6,482 nt of DNA from Bacteroidales bacterium (GTDB lineage: Bacteria; Bacteroidota; Bacteroidia; Bacteroidales; UBA4181): contig JAISDP010000177.1 of the NCBI GenBank assembly GCA_031264715.1, positions 1 to 6,482 on the forward strand. Direction: 5' to 3'. The position numbers and the translations under genes are program-made. The notes under the pieces are model-generated. The model did no database searches. It saw nothing but the letters and a program-made list of their open reading frames with translations, and was not told the DNA's origin. Shown piece after piece: positions 1 through 6,365 of the stretch (its first letter is position 1; each line of letters opens with the position of its first letter).

Positions 1-3
1 CTC

Positions 4-37
4 TTTGCGCCTTTGTGTGACAAAAATCGTAATTTCG
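4..37 (+). promoter_or_regulatory. possible Bacteroides-type promoter for the helicase gene
   Basis: TAATTTCG at 30-37 differs at one base from the Bacteroides -7 consensus TAnnTTTG. A TTTG at 4-7 lies 22 bases upstream, slightly more than the usual 19-21. The box ends 16 bases before the ATG at 54, which would give a very short leader. The match is imperfect and the window starts just here, so this is tentative. Confidence 0.25.
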
Positions 38-53
38 CAGAAATAAAAGGCAC

Positions 54-1907
54 ATGACCAACATCCATTCCGTACTGAAGCAATACTGGGGCTACGACTC
101 CTTCCGTCCCATGCAGGAGGATATTATCCGGTCGGTGATGAACGGGCGCGACACGCTGGCATTGATGCCCACCGGCGGCGGGAAATCCATCACATTCCAG
201 GTTCCGGCTATGTCCCGGGATGGTATTTGTATCGTGATCACCCCGCTCATTGCCTTGATGAAAGACCAGGTGGAGAACCTCAAAAAAAGGCATATCAAGG
301 CAGTGGCCGTTTATTCGGGGCTTACCCGGCGCGAAATAGATATCGAACTGACCAACTGTATCTACGGGGGCTATAAATTTCTGTATGTTTCGCCCGAACG
401 TTTATGTACCGACATTTTCCGCACTCGCGTTTGCGAAATGAAGGTAACCCTCATTGCTGTGGATGAGGCGCATTGCATATCGCAGTGGGGCTACGATTTT
501 CGTCCGGCTTATCTCGAAATTGCCGCTTTCCGTGAACTGCTGCCCGATGTGCCCGTGTTGGCGCTTACGGCAACCGCTACGCCTGCCGTGGTGGAGGATA
601 TCCAGGCGCAACTGCATTTTGCGGAGCCTCATGTGCTGCAAACAAGTTTCGAGCGCAAAAACCTGGTCTATCTGGTACGCCGTGCGGAAGACAAACAGCG
701 GTATCTCTTAAAGACGCTTAGCCGGTTTCCCGGAAGCGGGATTGTATATGTACGCAACCGGAAGAAAACGCGCGAGATAGCCCAGTTCCTGCAGCACAAC
801 GGTATCTCGGCCGATTTTTACCATGCCGGGCTGGGCAAAGAGGTGCGTTCGGAGCGGCAGGATAAGTGGAAGGAGGATTATTGCCGTGTGATGGTGGCTA
901 CCAACGCTTTCGGAATGGGGATCGACAAGCCCGACGTGCGTTTTGTCATCCATATAGACACGCCCGATACGCTTGAAGCCTATTTTCAGGAAGCAGGACG
1001 TGCAGGACGCGATTTGCAGACATCGTATGCTGTGCTGCTTTACGAAAAAGCCGATCACAACAAACTTGAGCAACGTCTCAGGGTGAGTTTCCCCGAACCC
1101 GACATGATACGGCGCGTATATCACGCACTGGGCAACTGCCTGCAAGTACCGCTGGGCGGCGGCCGCGATATCCCGCTCGATTTTTCGCTCGAACGCTTCA
1201 CTACAATGTACAGGTTTGAAGTCCTTTCGGCGTACCATGCACTGAAACTCATTGAACGCGAAGGCTACATTCAATATGATGAAGATCCGCAGGCTGCGGC
1301 CAAAGTCCATTTTCTTGTTTTGCGCGACGACCTGTATAAGTTCCAGGTTTCGAACGAGGAATTTGATAAGTTTATCAAATTGCTGTTGCGGTCTTATACC
1401 GGATTCTTTTCGGAATATGTGAGCATTGACGAAGCTGCACTTGCCAAAAACGCCAAGGTGAGCATCGATGTCATTTACGAATACCTGAAGCAGCTGGATA
1501 AGATGAAGATCATCGACTATATACCGCGTCGCCGCCAGTCGGTCATTACTTACCTTCGCGAACGTATTGACGAAAAGTTTCTTACCATCTCTACCGCCAA
1601 CTACAAAGTACGCAAAAACATCATGGAAGAGCATATCGGAGCTGTAATCCGGTATGCCGAAAGCACGGACAAATGCCGTAGCGCCATGTTGCTGGAATAC
1701 TTCGGGGAAAAGAATGTAGCGCCTTGCGGCCAATGCGACTACTGCATCCGGCACAGGGAACACGAGATTTCAGATGCCGACTGGGAGCGGGTAAGAGAAG
1801 AGACCCGTGACCCGGATCAAGCTGATATAGCGGCCATCAGTCAAAAGACAGGTATCCGCGAACACAAAGTGATCGAAATCATCCGGCAGATGAAAGACAA
1901 TGGATAA
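54..1907 (+). CDS. recQ: RecQ-family ATP-dependent DNA helicase with C-terminal zinc site
   Basis: This is a 617-residue cytoplasmic superfamily 2 helicase that would unwind DNA 3' to 5' in recombination and repair. Visible motifs are motif 0 around F17, R18 and Q21, Walker A TGGGKS (40-45, K44), DEAH (137-140) followed by the RecQ aromatic loop SQWGYDFRP, ALTATATP (motif III), ATNAFGMGIDKPD (motif V) and QEAGRAGRD (312-320, motif VI). Four cysteines, C541, C558, C561 and C564, have the same C-x16-C-x2-C-x2-C spacing as the E. coli RecQ zinc site. They lie about 220 residues after motif VI instead of about 55, and no HRDC domain follows, only a helical tail of about 50 residues. The aromatic loop has Tyr where E. 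coli has His. The start is the only ATG after an in-frame TAA at 30-32, with a weak AAGG three bases before it. The family call is secure; the exact subfamily is not. Confidence 0.95.
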   Translation: MTNIHSVLKQYWGYDSFRPMQEDIIRSVMNGRDTLALMPTGGGKSITFQVPAMSRDGICIVITPLIALMKDQVENLKKRHIKAVAVYSGLTRREIDIELTNCIYGGYKFLYVSPERLCTDIFRTRVCEMKVTLIAVDEAHCISQWGYDFRPAYLEIAAFRELLPDVPVLALTATATPAVVEDIQAQLHFAEPHVLQTSFERKNLVYLVRRAEDKQRYLLKTLSRFPGSGIVYVRNRKKTREIAQFLQHNGISADFYHAGLGKEVRSERQDKWKEDYCRVMVATNAFGMGIDKPDVRFVIHIDTPDTLEAYFQEAGRAGRDLQTSYAVLLYEKADHNKLEQRLRVSFPEPDMIRRVYHALGNCLQVPLGGGRDIPLDFSLERFTTMYRFEVLSAYHALKLIEREGYIQYDEDPQAAAKVHFLVLRDDLYKFQVSNEEFDKFIKLLLRSYTGFFSEYVSIDEAALAKNAKVSIDVIYEYLKQLDKMKIIDYIPRRRQSVITYLRERIDEKFLTISTANYKVRKNIMEEHIGAVIRYAESTDKCRSAMLLEYFGEKNVAPCGQCDYCIRHREHEISDADWERVREETRDPDQADIAAISQKTGIREHKVIEIIRQMKDNG

Positions 1908-1925
1908 TGGCCGTTTGTGCAACTG

Positions 1926-2927
1926 TTACGCCCCGGCAGCGATGATCAATCCCAAGCCTGCCAGGAAAAACAGGAACATGGTGTAAAGATATTTATTGGT
2001 TCCTTCGGGTGCATCCTTAAATTCTTTCCAGACAAAAACGCCCCACAAAGCCGAAACCAGGGTAGCGCCCTGTCCCAGCCCGTACGAAATAGCGGCTCCC
2101 GCTTTGCCGGCAGCAATCAGATTGAATGCATTACCCAGACCCCAGATCAGGCCGCCGAGTATGCCTACCATGTGTATCTTGAAGCTGCCGCCGAAGTATT
2201 CGCGATAAGTTACCGGCGTCCCTTCAAACGGTTTTTTCATGACAATGGTATTGAAGATAAAGTTGCTGGCAAAGATGCCGCAGGCAAAAATGAACATGGC
2301 CGTGTATGGCGTCATTTTTCCTGCCGCAGGATTTACAAAATTATCCAAATCCATCGAAGCTGCTGTAAAACGATAGAAGAACGACATCAACAACCCGGCA
2401 ACCAACGATATGATGATACCTTTGGATGAAACCTTCCTGGTTTTTGCGGTCAGTTTTTTATAAGCAAGTGCATTCAGCACAATGGCCGCGGTAACCAGCG
2501 CCACGCCGCAGAACAACAGTACGGGATCACCCTTGGCCGCGCCCATGTAGTTGATGATCACCCCCAGCGCCAGCGCCAGCCCGATACCGACCGGGAACGC
2601 TACCGACATGCCGGCAATGGATATGGCAGCCGAAAGCAGGATGTTGGCGGCATTGAAGATAATACCCCCCAGGAAAGCGCTGCCGATATTGCCCCATTCG
2701 GCCTGGCACAGATCGGGAATAAAACTGCGGCCTTCCGAGCCGAAACTGCCCAGGGTAAAAGCCGAGAAGATTGAAAACAACAGGATACCGATAACGTAAT
2801 CCCAATAGAACAGTTCATAACGCCATGTTTTTCCGGCCAATTTCTGGGTATTGCCCCACGAACCCCAGCAGAACATGGTAATAAAGCAGAATATAACTGC
2901 CAGTGAATAACTACTTACGATAAACAT
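1926..2927 (-). CDS. rusT: RusT-like ribose permease, GRP/DMT-type inner-membrane sugar transporter
   Basis: This 333-residue protein is almost entirely hydrophobic, with about ten predicted membrane helices (near 5-24, 43-62, 79-100, 102-127, 134-155, 169-190, 208-228, 248-270, 275-296 and 310-331). That fits the glucose/ribose porter branch of the drug/metabolite transporter superfamily. Family-like stretches are CWGSWGNTQKL in helix 1, FNAANILLSAAISIAGMSVAFP with the following glycine-rich helix 4, and ISYGLGQGATLVSALWGVF near the C-terminus. In B. thetaiotaomicron a transporter of this type, RusT, imports ribose next to a nucleoside hydrolase and ribokinases, which matches the context here. 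It would move free ribose, or possibly a nucleoside or related sugar, from periplasm to cytoplasm. It is the last gene of the minus-strand cluster, 124 bp after the propeller gene, and no clear -7 box lies directly before it. The family is fairly certain; ribose as substrate is inferred from neighbours. Confidence 0.85.
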   Translation of the reverse strand: MFIVSSYSLAVIFCFITMFCWGSWGNTQKLAGKTWRYELFYWDYVIGILLFSIFSAFTLGSFGSEGRSFIPDLCQAEWGNIGSAFLGGIIFNAANILLSAAISIAGMSVAFPVGIGLALALGVIINYMGAAKGDPVLLFCGVALVTAAIVLNALAYKKLTAKTRKVSSKGIIISLVAGLLMSFFYRFTAASMDLDNFVNPAAGKMTPYTAMFIFACGIFASNFIFNTIVMKKPFEGTPVTYREYFGGSFKIHMVGILGGLIWGLGNAFNLIAAGKAGAAISYGLGQGATLVSALWGVFVWKEFKDAPEGTNKYLYTMFLFFLAGLGLIIAAGA

Positions 2928-2960
2928 GATAATAATATTTGATAATTAAAATTCGGTTTT

Positions 2961-3030
2961 ACTCCTAAATCCCCTAAAGGGGACTTGTATCAGGCTGTAT
3001 GCCAAAGCTCCCCAAAGAAGCTGGGGGATG
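2961..3030. repeat. pair of G/C-rich palindromes, REP-like intergenic repeat
   Basis: Two short hairpins lie in the 124-bp gap between the propeller and permease genes. The first is TCCCC-TAAA-GGGGA at 2970-2983, preceded by a second copy of CCTAAA at 2964-2969. The second is TCCCC-(10 nt)-GGGGA at 3009-3028. Both share the same TCCCC/GGGGA arms, and about 25 bases separate them. Paired hairpins with a repeated core between genes of one operon resemble bacterial REP/BIME elements. The mRNA could fold here and affect transcription or decay between the two genes. Neither hairpin is followed by a clean T-run on the minus strand, so a standard terminator is less likely. Copy number elsewhere in the genome cannot be judged from one window. 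Confidence 0.55.
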
Positions 3031-3051
3031 AACCCGGCAATACAGCGCACG

Positions 3052-4191
3052 TCACTTGTTAACACTCGCCGTCCCTTTCCAGATATGGTACGTCCATTCC
3101 GCATGTTGCCCGGTTGACGCATTTACGCCGGGAGCGGCTTTGCTGACGGTATAATAGACTGCCGGCTCTTCCCGGTTCGGTATCCTGCCGTATGAATCCC
3201 GTTCGATACCGGCATTGTGGTTCCGGGGGAAGTTTGTTTCGGCAGGCGTGATGCGGATGATTGGAGTCCATTTCCCCGATGAGGCAAGGAAGCCGCTTAA
3301 CGTCATAGAGTCGATTTCCAGCGATTCGTTCAGGTACGATGGATAATCGGAGGCATTGGGCTGCACCGGCCGCACCATGAAGATCGTTTCATGATCCCGG
3401 CTGACGGCAAAGTCGGAATTACAGGTATAATCGTTGCCGGTACAGTCGATATTCCGCAGCCCGGAATCCACCATAGCGGTTGCCGTTGCGGGCGAATATG
3501 CGCTCATATCGCTCAAGTCTGCCAGCGACCATACGATACGCGTACCTCTGATGTCGCCAATCGTGTAGGTGAGCAACACCTTGCCTTTATTGTCGAGCGA
3601 CACAGCCGAAGGCTGCCCCGCGCCCCACGATTTGTTGCCATTTCCCCGGTTCTGGTCGCCGTCCGTGCCCCATGTCTTTTTTACGGCCTGGTAAGGATAT
3701 TTTATCCATTGATCCGCATCGGGAGCGTTGGCGAATGCCACCCCAATCTCGTTATAATAAACGCTGTACCGGTTACTCAGGAAGAACATCGCATACCGGT
3801 AGTTTTGCCCGTCCATTTTGAACTCGCCGGCAATCACTGACGGGTCGCAAATATGGTGGTCGTCCCACGACCCGGATTCACCGGGCTGCAGGACGCTTTT
3901 AGCTGCGGTCTGGCTGCCGTCGGGGTTGATGCGTACATGGTAGATATTGTCAACCATCACATTCTGTTGAGGATTGCCGCAAAAGAACATGTGGACGGTT
4001 CCGTCATCCTCCCTGATGACGGAAGGACAGTAGGAATAGCGGTTTTGTCCGTAAAATCCGAAAATTTCCCTGGTACCGGTAAACTTATATGCGGGTTCAT
4101 CCGTTTTACCGCCATTCCCCGGATTATTATTTCCGCATGATGACAAAACGATAAGAATTACCGGAATTATATGCCGGGGAAAGGATTTCAT
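3052..4191 (-). CDS. secreted lipoprotein with five-bladed propeller-like repeats, putative glycoside hydrolase
   Basis: This is a 379-residue predicted lipoprotein. A short signal peptide ends at VLSSC, with C19 as the lipidated residue, followed by an Asn/Gly-rich linker to about residue 32. I cannot assign a family. The body shows five spaced blade-like units: PSVIREDDGTVHMFF (56-70), PSVIAGEF then YAMFF (117-137), PSAVSLDNKGKVLLTY (194-209), DFAVSRDHETIFMVRP (260-275) and AGIERDSYGRI then PAVYYT (327-348). That pattern suits a five-bladed beta-propeller of the kind used by GH32, GH43 and GH130 enzymes. D62/D63, D116, D260 and E341/E342 are candidate acids. C250 and C257 could form a disulfide. 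The ATG overlaps the hydrolase stop as ATGA, which argues for translational coupling and a joint role. The B. thetaiotaomicron rus locus also has a putative glycoside hydrolase beside its nucleoside hydrolase. Cleavage of ribosides is therefore plausible but unproven; a binding protein is an alternative. Confidence 0.75.
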   Translation of the reverse strand: MKSFPRHIIPVILIVLSSCGNNNPGNGGKTDEPAYKFTGTREIFGFYGQNRYSYCPSVIREDDGTVHMFFCGNPQQNVMVDNIYHVRINPDGSQTAAKSVLQPGESGSWDDHHICDPSVIAGEFKMDGQNYRYAMFFLSNRYSVYYNEIGVAFANAPDADQWIKYPYQAVKKTWGTDGDQNRGNGNKSWGAGQPSAVSLDNKGKVLLTYTIGDIRGTRIVWSLADLSDMSAYSPATATAMVDSGLRNIDCTGNDYTCNSDFAVSRDHETIFMVRPVQPNASDYPSYLNESLEIDSMTLSGFLASSGKWTPIIRITPAETNFPRNHNAGIERDSYGRIPNREEPAVYYTVSKAAPGVNASTGQHAEWTYHIWKGTASVNK

Positions 4192-5216
4192 TTGTTCTTC
4201 GGTTTTGTGGATACTAATTCGACAAGCCTGTTTTTGATCGTTTCAGCCTGTTCCTCGCTGATGCTCAAGTAAGCATGTTTGCCGTCGGGGTCGGGATAGA
4301 ACCGGGTATGCGCTTCGTCGTCTACCTCTATTTTTCCCCATCCGGAGATGTTGAAATAATTTTTCGTGCCTTCCACTGCATATAATACGGAGGTTAAATC
4401 CCAGCAAGGACGGTTGTAGGGCATTTCTAAATAACTCTCGTAAGCGATTTTCAAGGGGTTGGGACTTGCATACGTCAGGTTGTTCTCGATGACCGCGGCC
4501 GGGAATAATACGGATTGCCCCACGTCAAACGGGCTCATTACGATGGGTGTGGGCCATTCGGAAAAAACTTTCTGCGCGGCCGGGATATCTTTCACGATGT
4601 TGTATTCCTTGGCGCTGTCCACTACGTTTCCTGCCATCATGCTAAGCAGCTTTACCTTTTTGGCAACAAGTTCTTTTCCGGCCAAGGGCGAGAACTGGTC
4701 GGGCTGGGTATCCAACAACCGGGCAATGTTGGTGGAAAATCCTACGCTGACCAGTACCACGGAATTGTCGGGCTGTTCTGCCAGCAGTTTGCGGTAAAAT
4801 TGGGGCGCTTCCGGGATTTTCCCGTAATCCTTGCAGGTCCTTTTGAAAGGTGGTTTCCCGTCCTCCCGGTACAGGCAGGTCGCCTTGACGTAATTGATCG
4901 CATCGTTTTCGCAATCGGCCCCTTTGGTGATCTTACCCATCGGGATTTCCGGGTAACCGTACCAGGTATTCATCAAATCCAGGAACTCGATGGAATAGGG
5001 GCTGTCTTTGTTGGTGCTGACGCCGAGAAGATTGATGATTCCCATATCCGAATATTTGTACAGCATGTCCAACGCAAGAGCGTCGTCGATGTCGTTTCCC
5101 ATATCCGTCTCGAAAATAATGGGTATCCCGGATTTATTTTGCTGCTTCTTCGTTGAAGAAACACATCCGGCAAGCAGGAAAAATCCTGTCAGTAGAACTA
5201 AAAAATAACATTTCAT
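4188..5216 (-). CDS. periplasmic lipoprotein nucleoside hydrolase (IUNH family)
   Basis: This is a 342-residue enzyme that would split nucleosides into ribose and a free base. An open frame runs upstream to 5408, but that part overlaps the ribokinase. The start at 5214-5216 is preferred because it opens a textbook lipoprotein signal, MKCYFLVLLTGFFLLAGC, with C18 lipidated. No acidic surface-export signal follows the cysteine (VSSTKKQQNKSG), so a periplasmic location is likely. The metal and ribose-binding loop is ETDMGNDIDDA (36-46), a variant of DxDxxxDD with Glu in the first position and one extra residue. SVGFSTNIARLL (157-168) aligns with the LGPLTNLA segment, EYNIVKDIPAA (204-214) with the AEFNxxxDPEAA segment, and CWDLTS (271-276) supplies the late active-site Asp. 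The gene follows the ribokinase after 50 bases and overlaps the next gene by ATGA. It is probably the counterpart of rus-locus nucleoside hydrolase. Base specificity cannot be read from the sequence. Confidence 0.9.
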   Translation of the reverse strand: MKCYFLVLLTGFFLLAGCVSSTKKQQNKSGIPIIFETDMGNDIDDALALDMLYKYSDMGIINLLGVSTNKDSPYSIEFLDLMNTWYGYPEIPMGKITKGADCENDAINYVKATCLYREDGKPPFKRTCKDYGKIPEAPQFYRKLLAEQPDNSVVLVSVGFSTNIARLLDTQPDQFSPLAGKELVAKKVKLLSMMAGNVVDSAKEYNIVKDIPAAQKVFSEWPTPIVMSPFDVGQSVLFPAAVIENNLTYASPNPLKIAYESYLEMPYNRPCWDLTSVLYAVEGTKNYFNISGWGKIEVDDEAHTRFYPDPDGKHAYLSISEEQAETIKNRLVELVSTKPKNK

Positions 5217-5266
5217 GATGTTTGGTTTTAGATGATTAATTTGAATGGTATAGTCGCGTACTCCCG

Positions 5267-6175
5267 CTAATTGATTACTTCCTTTTTGTAGGGGATAGAT
5301 GATTGTGCTCCCATGCGGGTAACCGATATGGCTGCCGCTTTGCATGCAAAACGAACGCTGTCCGCAACAGTCATGCCTTCGGAAAGCCCAACGCATAAGG
5401 CGCCGCAAAACGTATCTCCTGCTGCGGTTGTGTCAACAGCCTCAACGGGAACAGCGTCTATCCGGTGATACTGTTCGCCATCCTTAATAAGCGCTCCCTG
5501 TGAACCCAAGGTGATGACAACGATATCAACTCCTTTTCCACTGATCACATCTGCTGCTTTTCTCGCCGATTCCCAATCAGTAACCTTGATATTCGAAAGC
5601 ATTTCCGCTTCGGTTTTATTAGGTGTAATGATATAAAGGCATTTCAACAACTTATTTGAAAGCGCCCGGGCCGGAGCCGGGTTAAGAATTACTTTGATAC
5701 TTTTGCTGTATGCAATCTCTGCGGCATGTTCAACTGTTTCCATGGGTATTTCCAATTGCATCAGCAACAGTTCCGACGATTCTATTTCAGTTTTTGCCTT
5801 TGAAATATCATTCGGGCTTAAAGTGGCATTAGCGCCGGGAGCAACCACGATACAGTTCTCGCCCTGCGCGTCCACCGAGATCAATGCAACCCCCGAAGGA
5901 TTTTCAGGGTCGGAAAAAATATAATCCGTTTTTATATTTTCCGTCTTGAACAATTCAAGAGATTGCCTTCCAAAGAGGTCGTTACCGGTTTTGGCTACAA
6001 ATGTGACATTCCCGCCAAGACGTGAGGCTGCAACGGCCTGGTTAGCGCCCTTACCACCCGGGTTCATCATGAAGGCGCCCCCAATAACCGTTTCTCCGGG
6101 CATTGGGAGCCTGTCCGATTTGATCACCATGTCGGTATTACAACTGCCAACAACAATAATTTTTTTAGAATTCAT
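5267..6175 (-). CDS. rbsK: ribokinase, PfkB family
   Basis: This 302-residue cytoplasmic kinase would phosphorylate D-ribose to ribose-5-phosphate using ATP, feeding the pentose phosphate pathway. Its length is usual for the family. Visible signatures are GSCNTD (10-15) in the sugar site, PfkB signature 1 with GGKGANQA (40-47), the NxxE motif as NKTE (186-189), and PfkB signature 2 DTTAAGDTF (248-256) with D254 as the expected catalytic base. VTRMGAQSSIP (285-295) resembles the C-terminal VTRKGAQPSVP of E. coli ribokinase and fits the potassium and ATP site. It is the first gene of the cluster, 50 bases before the nucleoside hydrolase, with a promoter-like box upstream. B. thetaiotaomicron carries two ribokinases in its rus locus; only one is seen here. 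Related PfkB sugar kinases are possible, but the motif match and neighbours favour ribose. Confidence 0.95.
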   Translation of the reverse strand: MNSKKIIVVGSCNTDMVIKSDRLPMPGETVIGGAFMMNPGGKGANQAVAASRLGGNVTFVAKTGNDLFGRQSLELFKTENIKTDYIFSDPENPSGVALISVDAQGENCIVVAPGANATLSPNDISKAKTEIESSELLLMQLEIPMETVEHAAEIAYSKSIKVILNPAPARALSNKLLKCLYIITPNKTEAEMLSNIKVTDWESARKAADVISGKGVDIVVITLGSQGALIKDGEQYHRIDAVPVEAVDTTAAGDTFCGALCVGLSEGMTVADSVRFACKAAAISVTRMGAQSSIPYKKEVIN

Positions 6176-6188
6176 ACATCATTTATCA

Positions 6189-6302
6189 TTATTTTAGAAC
6201 ACATTCAAGGATTCTTTTTTGCGCGAACAAAAATAGATGATACAATGCAAGAAAAAATCAAAAAACATTCAAAAATAAAAATTCTAAAATAAAAATAGAA
6301 TT
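6189..6302. repeat. TTCTA-centred inverted repeats around the operon promoter
   Basis: An 11-bp perfect inverted pair, TTATTTTAGAA at 6189-6199 and TTCTAAAATAA at 6282-6292, flanks the promoter box with centres about 93 bp apart. The second arm is also part of a tighter palindrome, AATTCTA-(9 nt)-TAGAATT at 6280-6302. TTCTA therefore occurs three times around the promoter, and ACATTCAA occurs twice (6201-6208 and 6265-6272). This could be an operator. Read on the minus strand, the 6280-6302 hairpin is followed by a T-rich run, so it could instead be a weak terminator for the gene ending at 6366. The region is extremely A/T-rich, so chance is a real alternative. Confidence 0.35.
6228..6262 (-). 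promoter_or_regulatory. probable promoter of the ribose/nucleoside operon
   Basis: On the minus strand TATTTTTG (6235-6228) matches the Bacteroides -7 consensus TAnnTTTG exactly. A TTTG (6262-6259) lies 23 bases upstream, two more than the usual maximum. The leader to the ribokinase ATG at 6175 would be about 45-50 bases, A/T-rich and without a Shine-Dalgarno sequence, as is common in Bacteroidetes. A second exact TATTTTTG lies at 6277-6270 but has no TTTG at the right distance. The local base composition makes chance matches easier. Confidence 0.45.
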
Positions 6303-6334
6303 ATATAGATACATGTTAACTAAATATATAATAC

Positions 6335-6347
6335 ATGCATATTGCAT
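6335..6347. repeat. small palindrome ATGCA-TAT-TGCAT
   Basis: A perfect 5-bp inverted repeat with a 3-base spacer lies in the A/T-rich gap 19 bases beyond the stop of the edge gene. Its size fits a half-site pair for a dimeric DNA-binding protein. It is too short to be convincing on its own. Confidence 0.2.
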
Positions 6348-6365
6348 ATAAGTAACTTTTCAAAA

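Noticed and set aside
708..1763. Long open frame of 351 codons antisense to the helicase gene
   Set aside because: It lies wholly opposite a helicase with all motifs intact, and its translation shows no recognisable domain or signal. It is best explained as a codon-usage shadow.
1917..2429. Plus-strand open frame of 170 codons opposite the permease
   Set aside because: The translation is low in family-like features, while the opposite strand encodes a clear ten-helix transporter.
2563..2582. Tandem CAGCGC units resembling a microsatellite
   Set aside because: They encode an Ala-Leu-Ala-Leu run in membrane helix 4 of the permease and are explained by the protein sequence.
4515..5156. Plus-strand open frame of 213 codons opposite the nucleoside hydrolase
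   Set aside because: It is antisense to a gene with conserved active-site motifs, and I see no domain or start signal of its own.
5217..5408. Upstream extension of the nucleoside hydrolase by 64 residues
   Set aside because: It overlaps the ribokinase coding end and would bury the lipoprotein signal peptide inside the protein. The internal ATG at 5214-5216 starts a perfect signal peptide.
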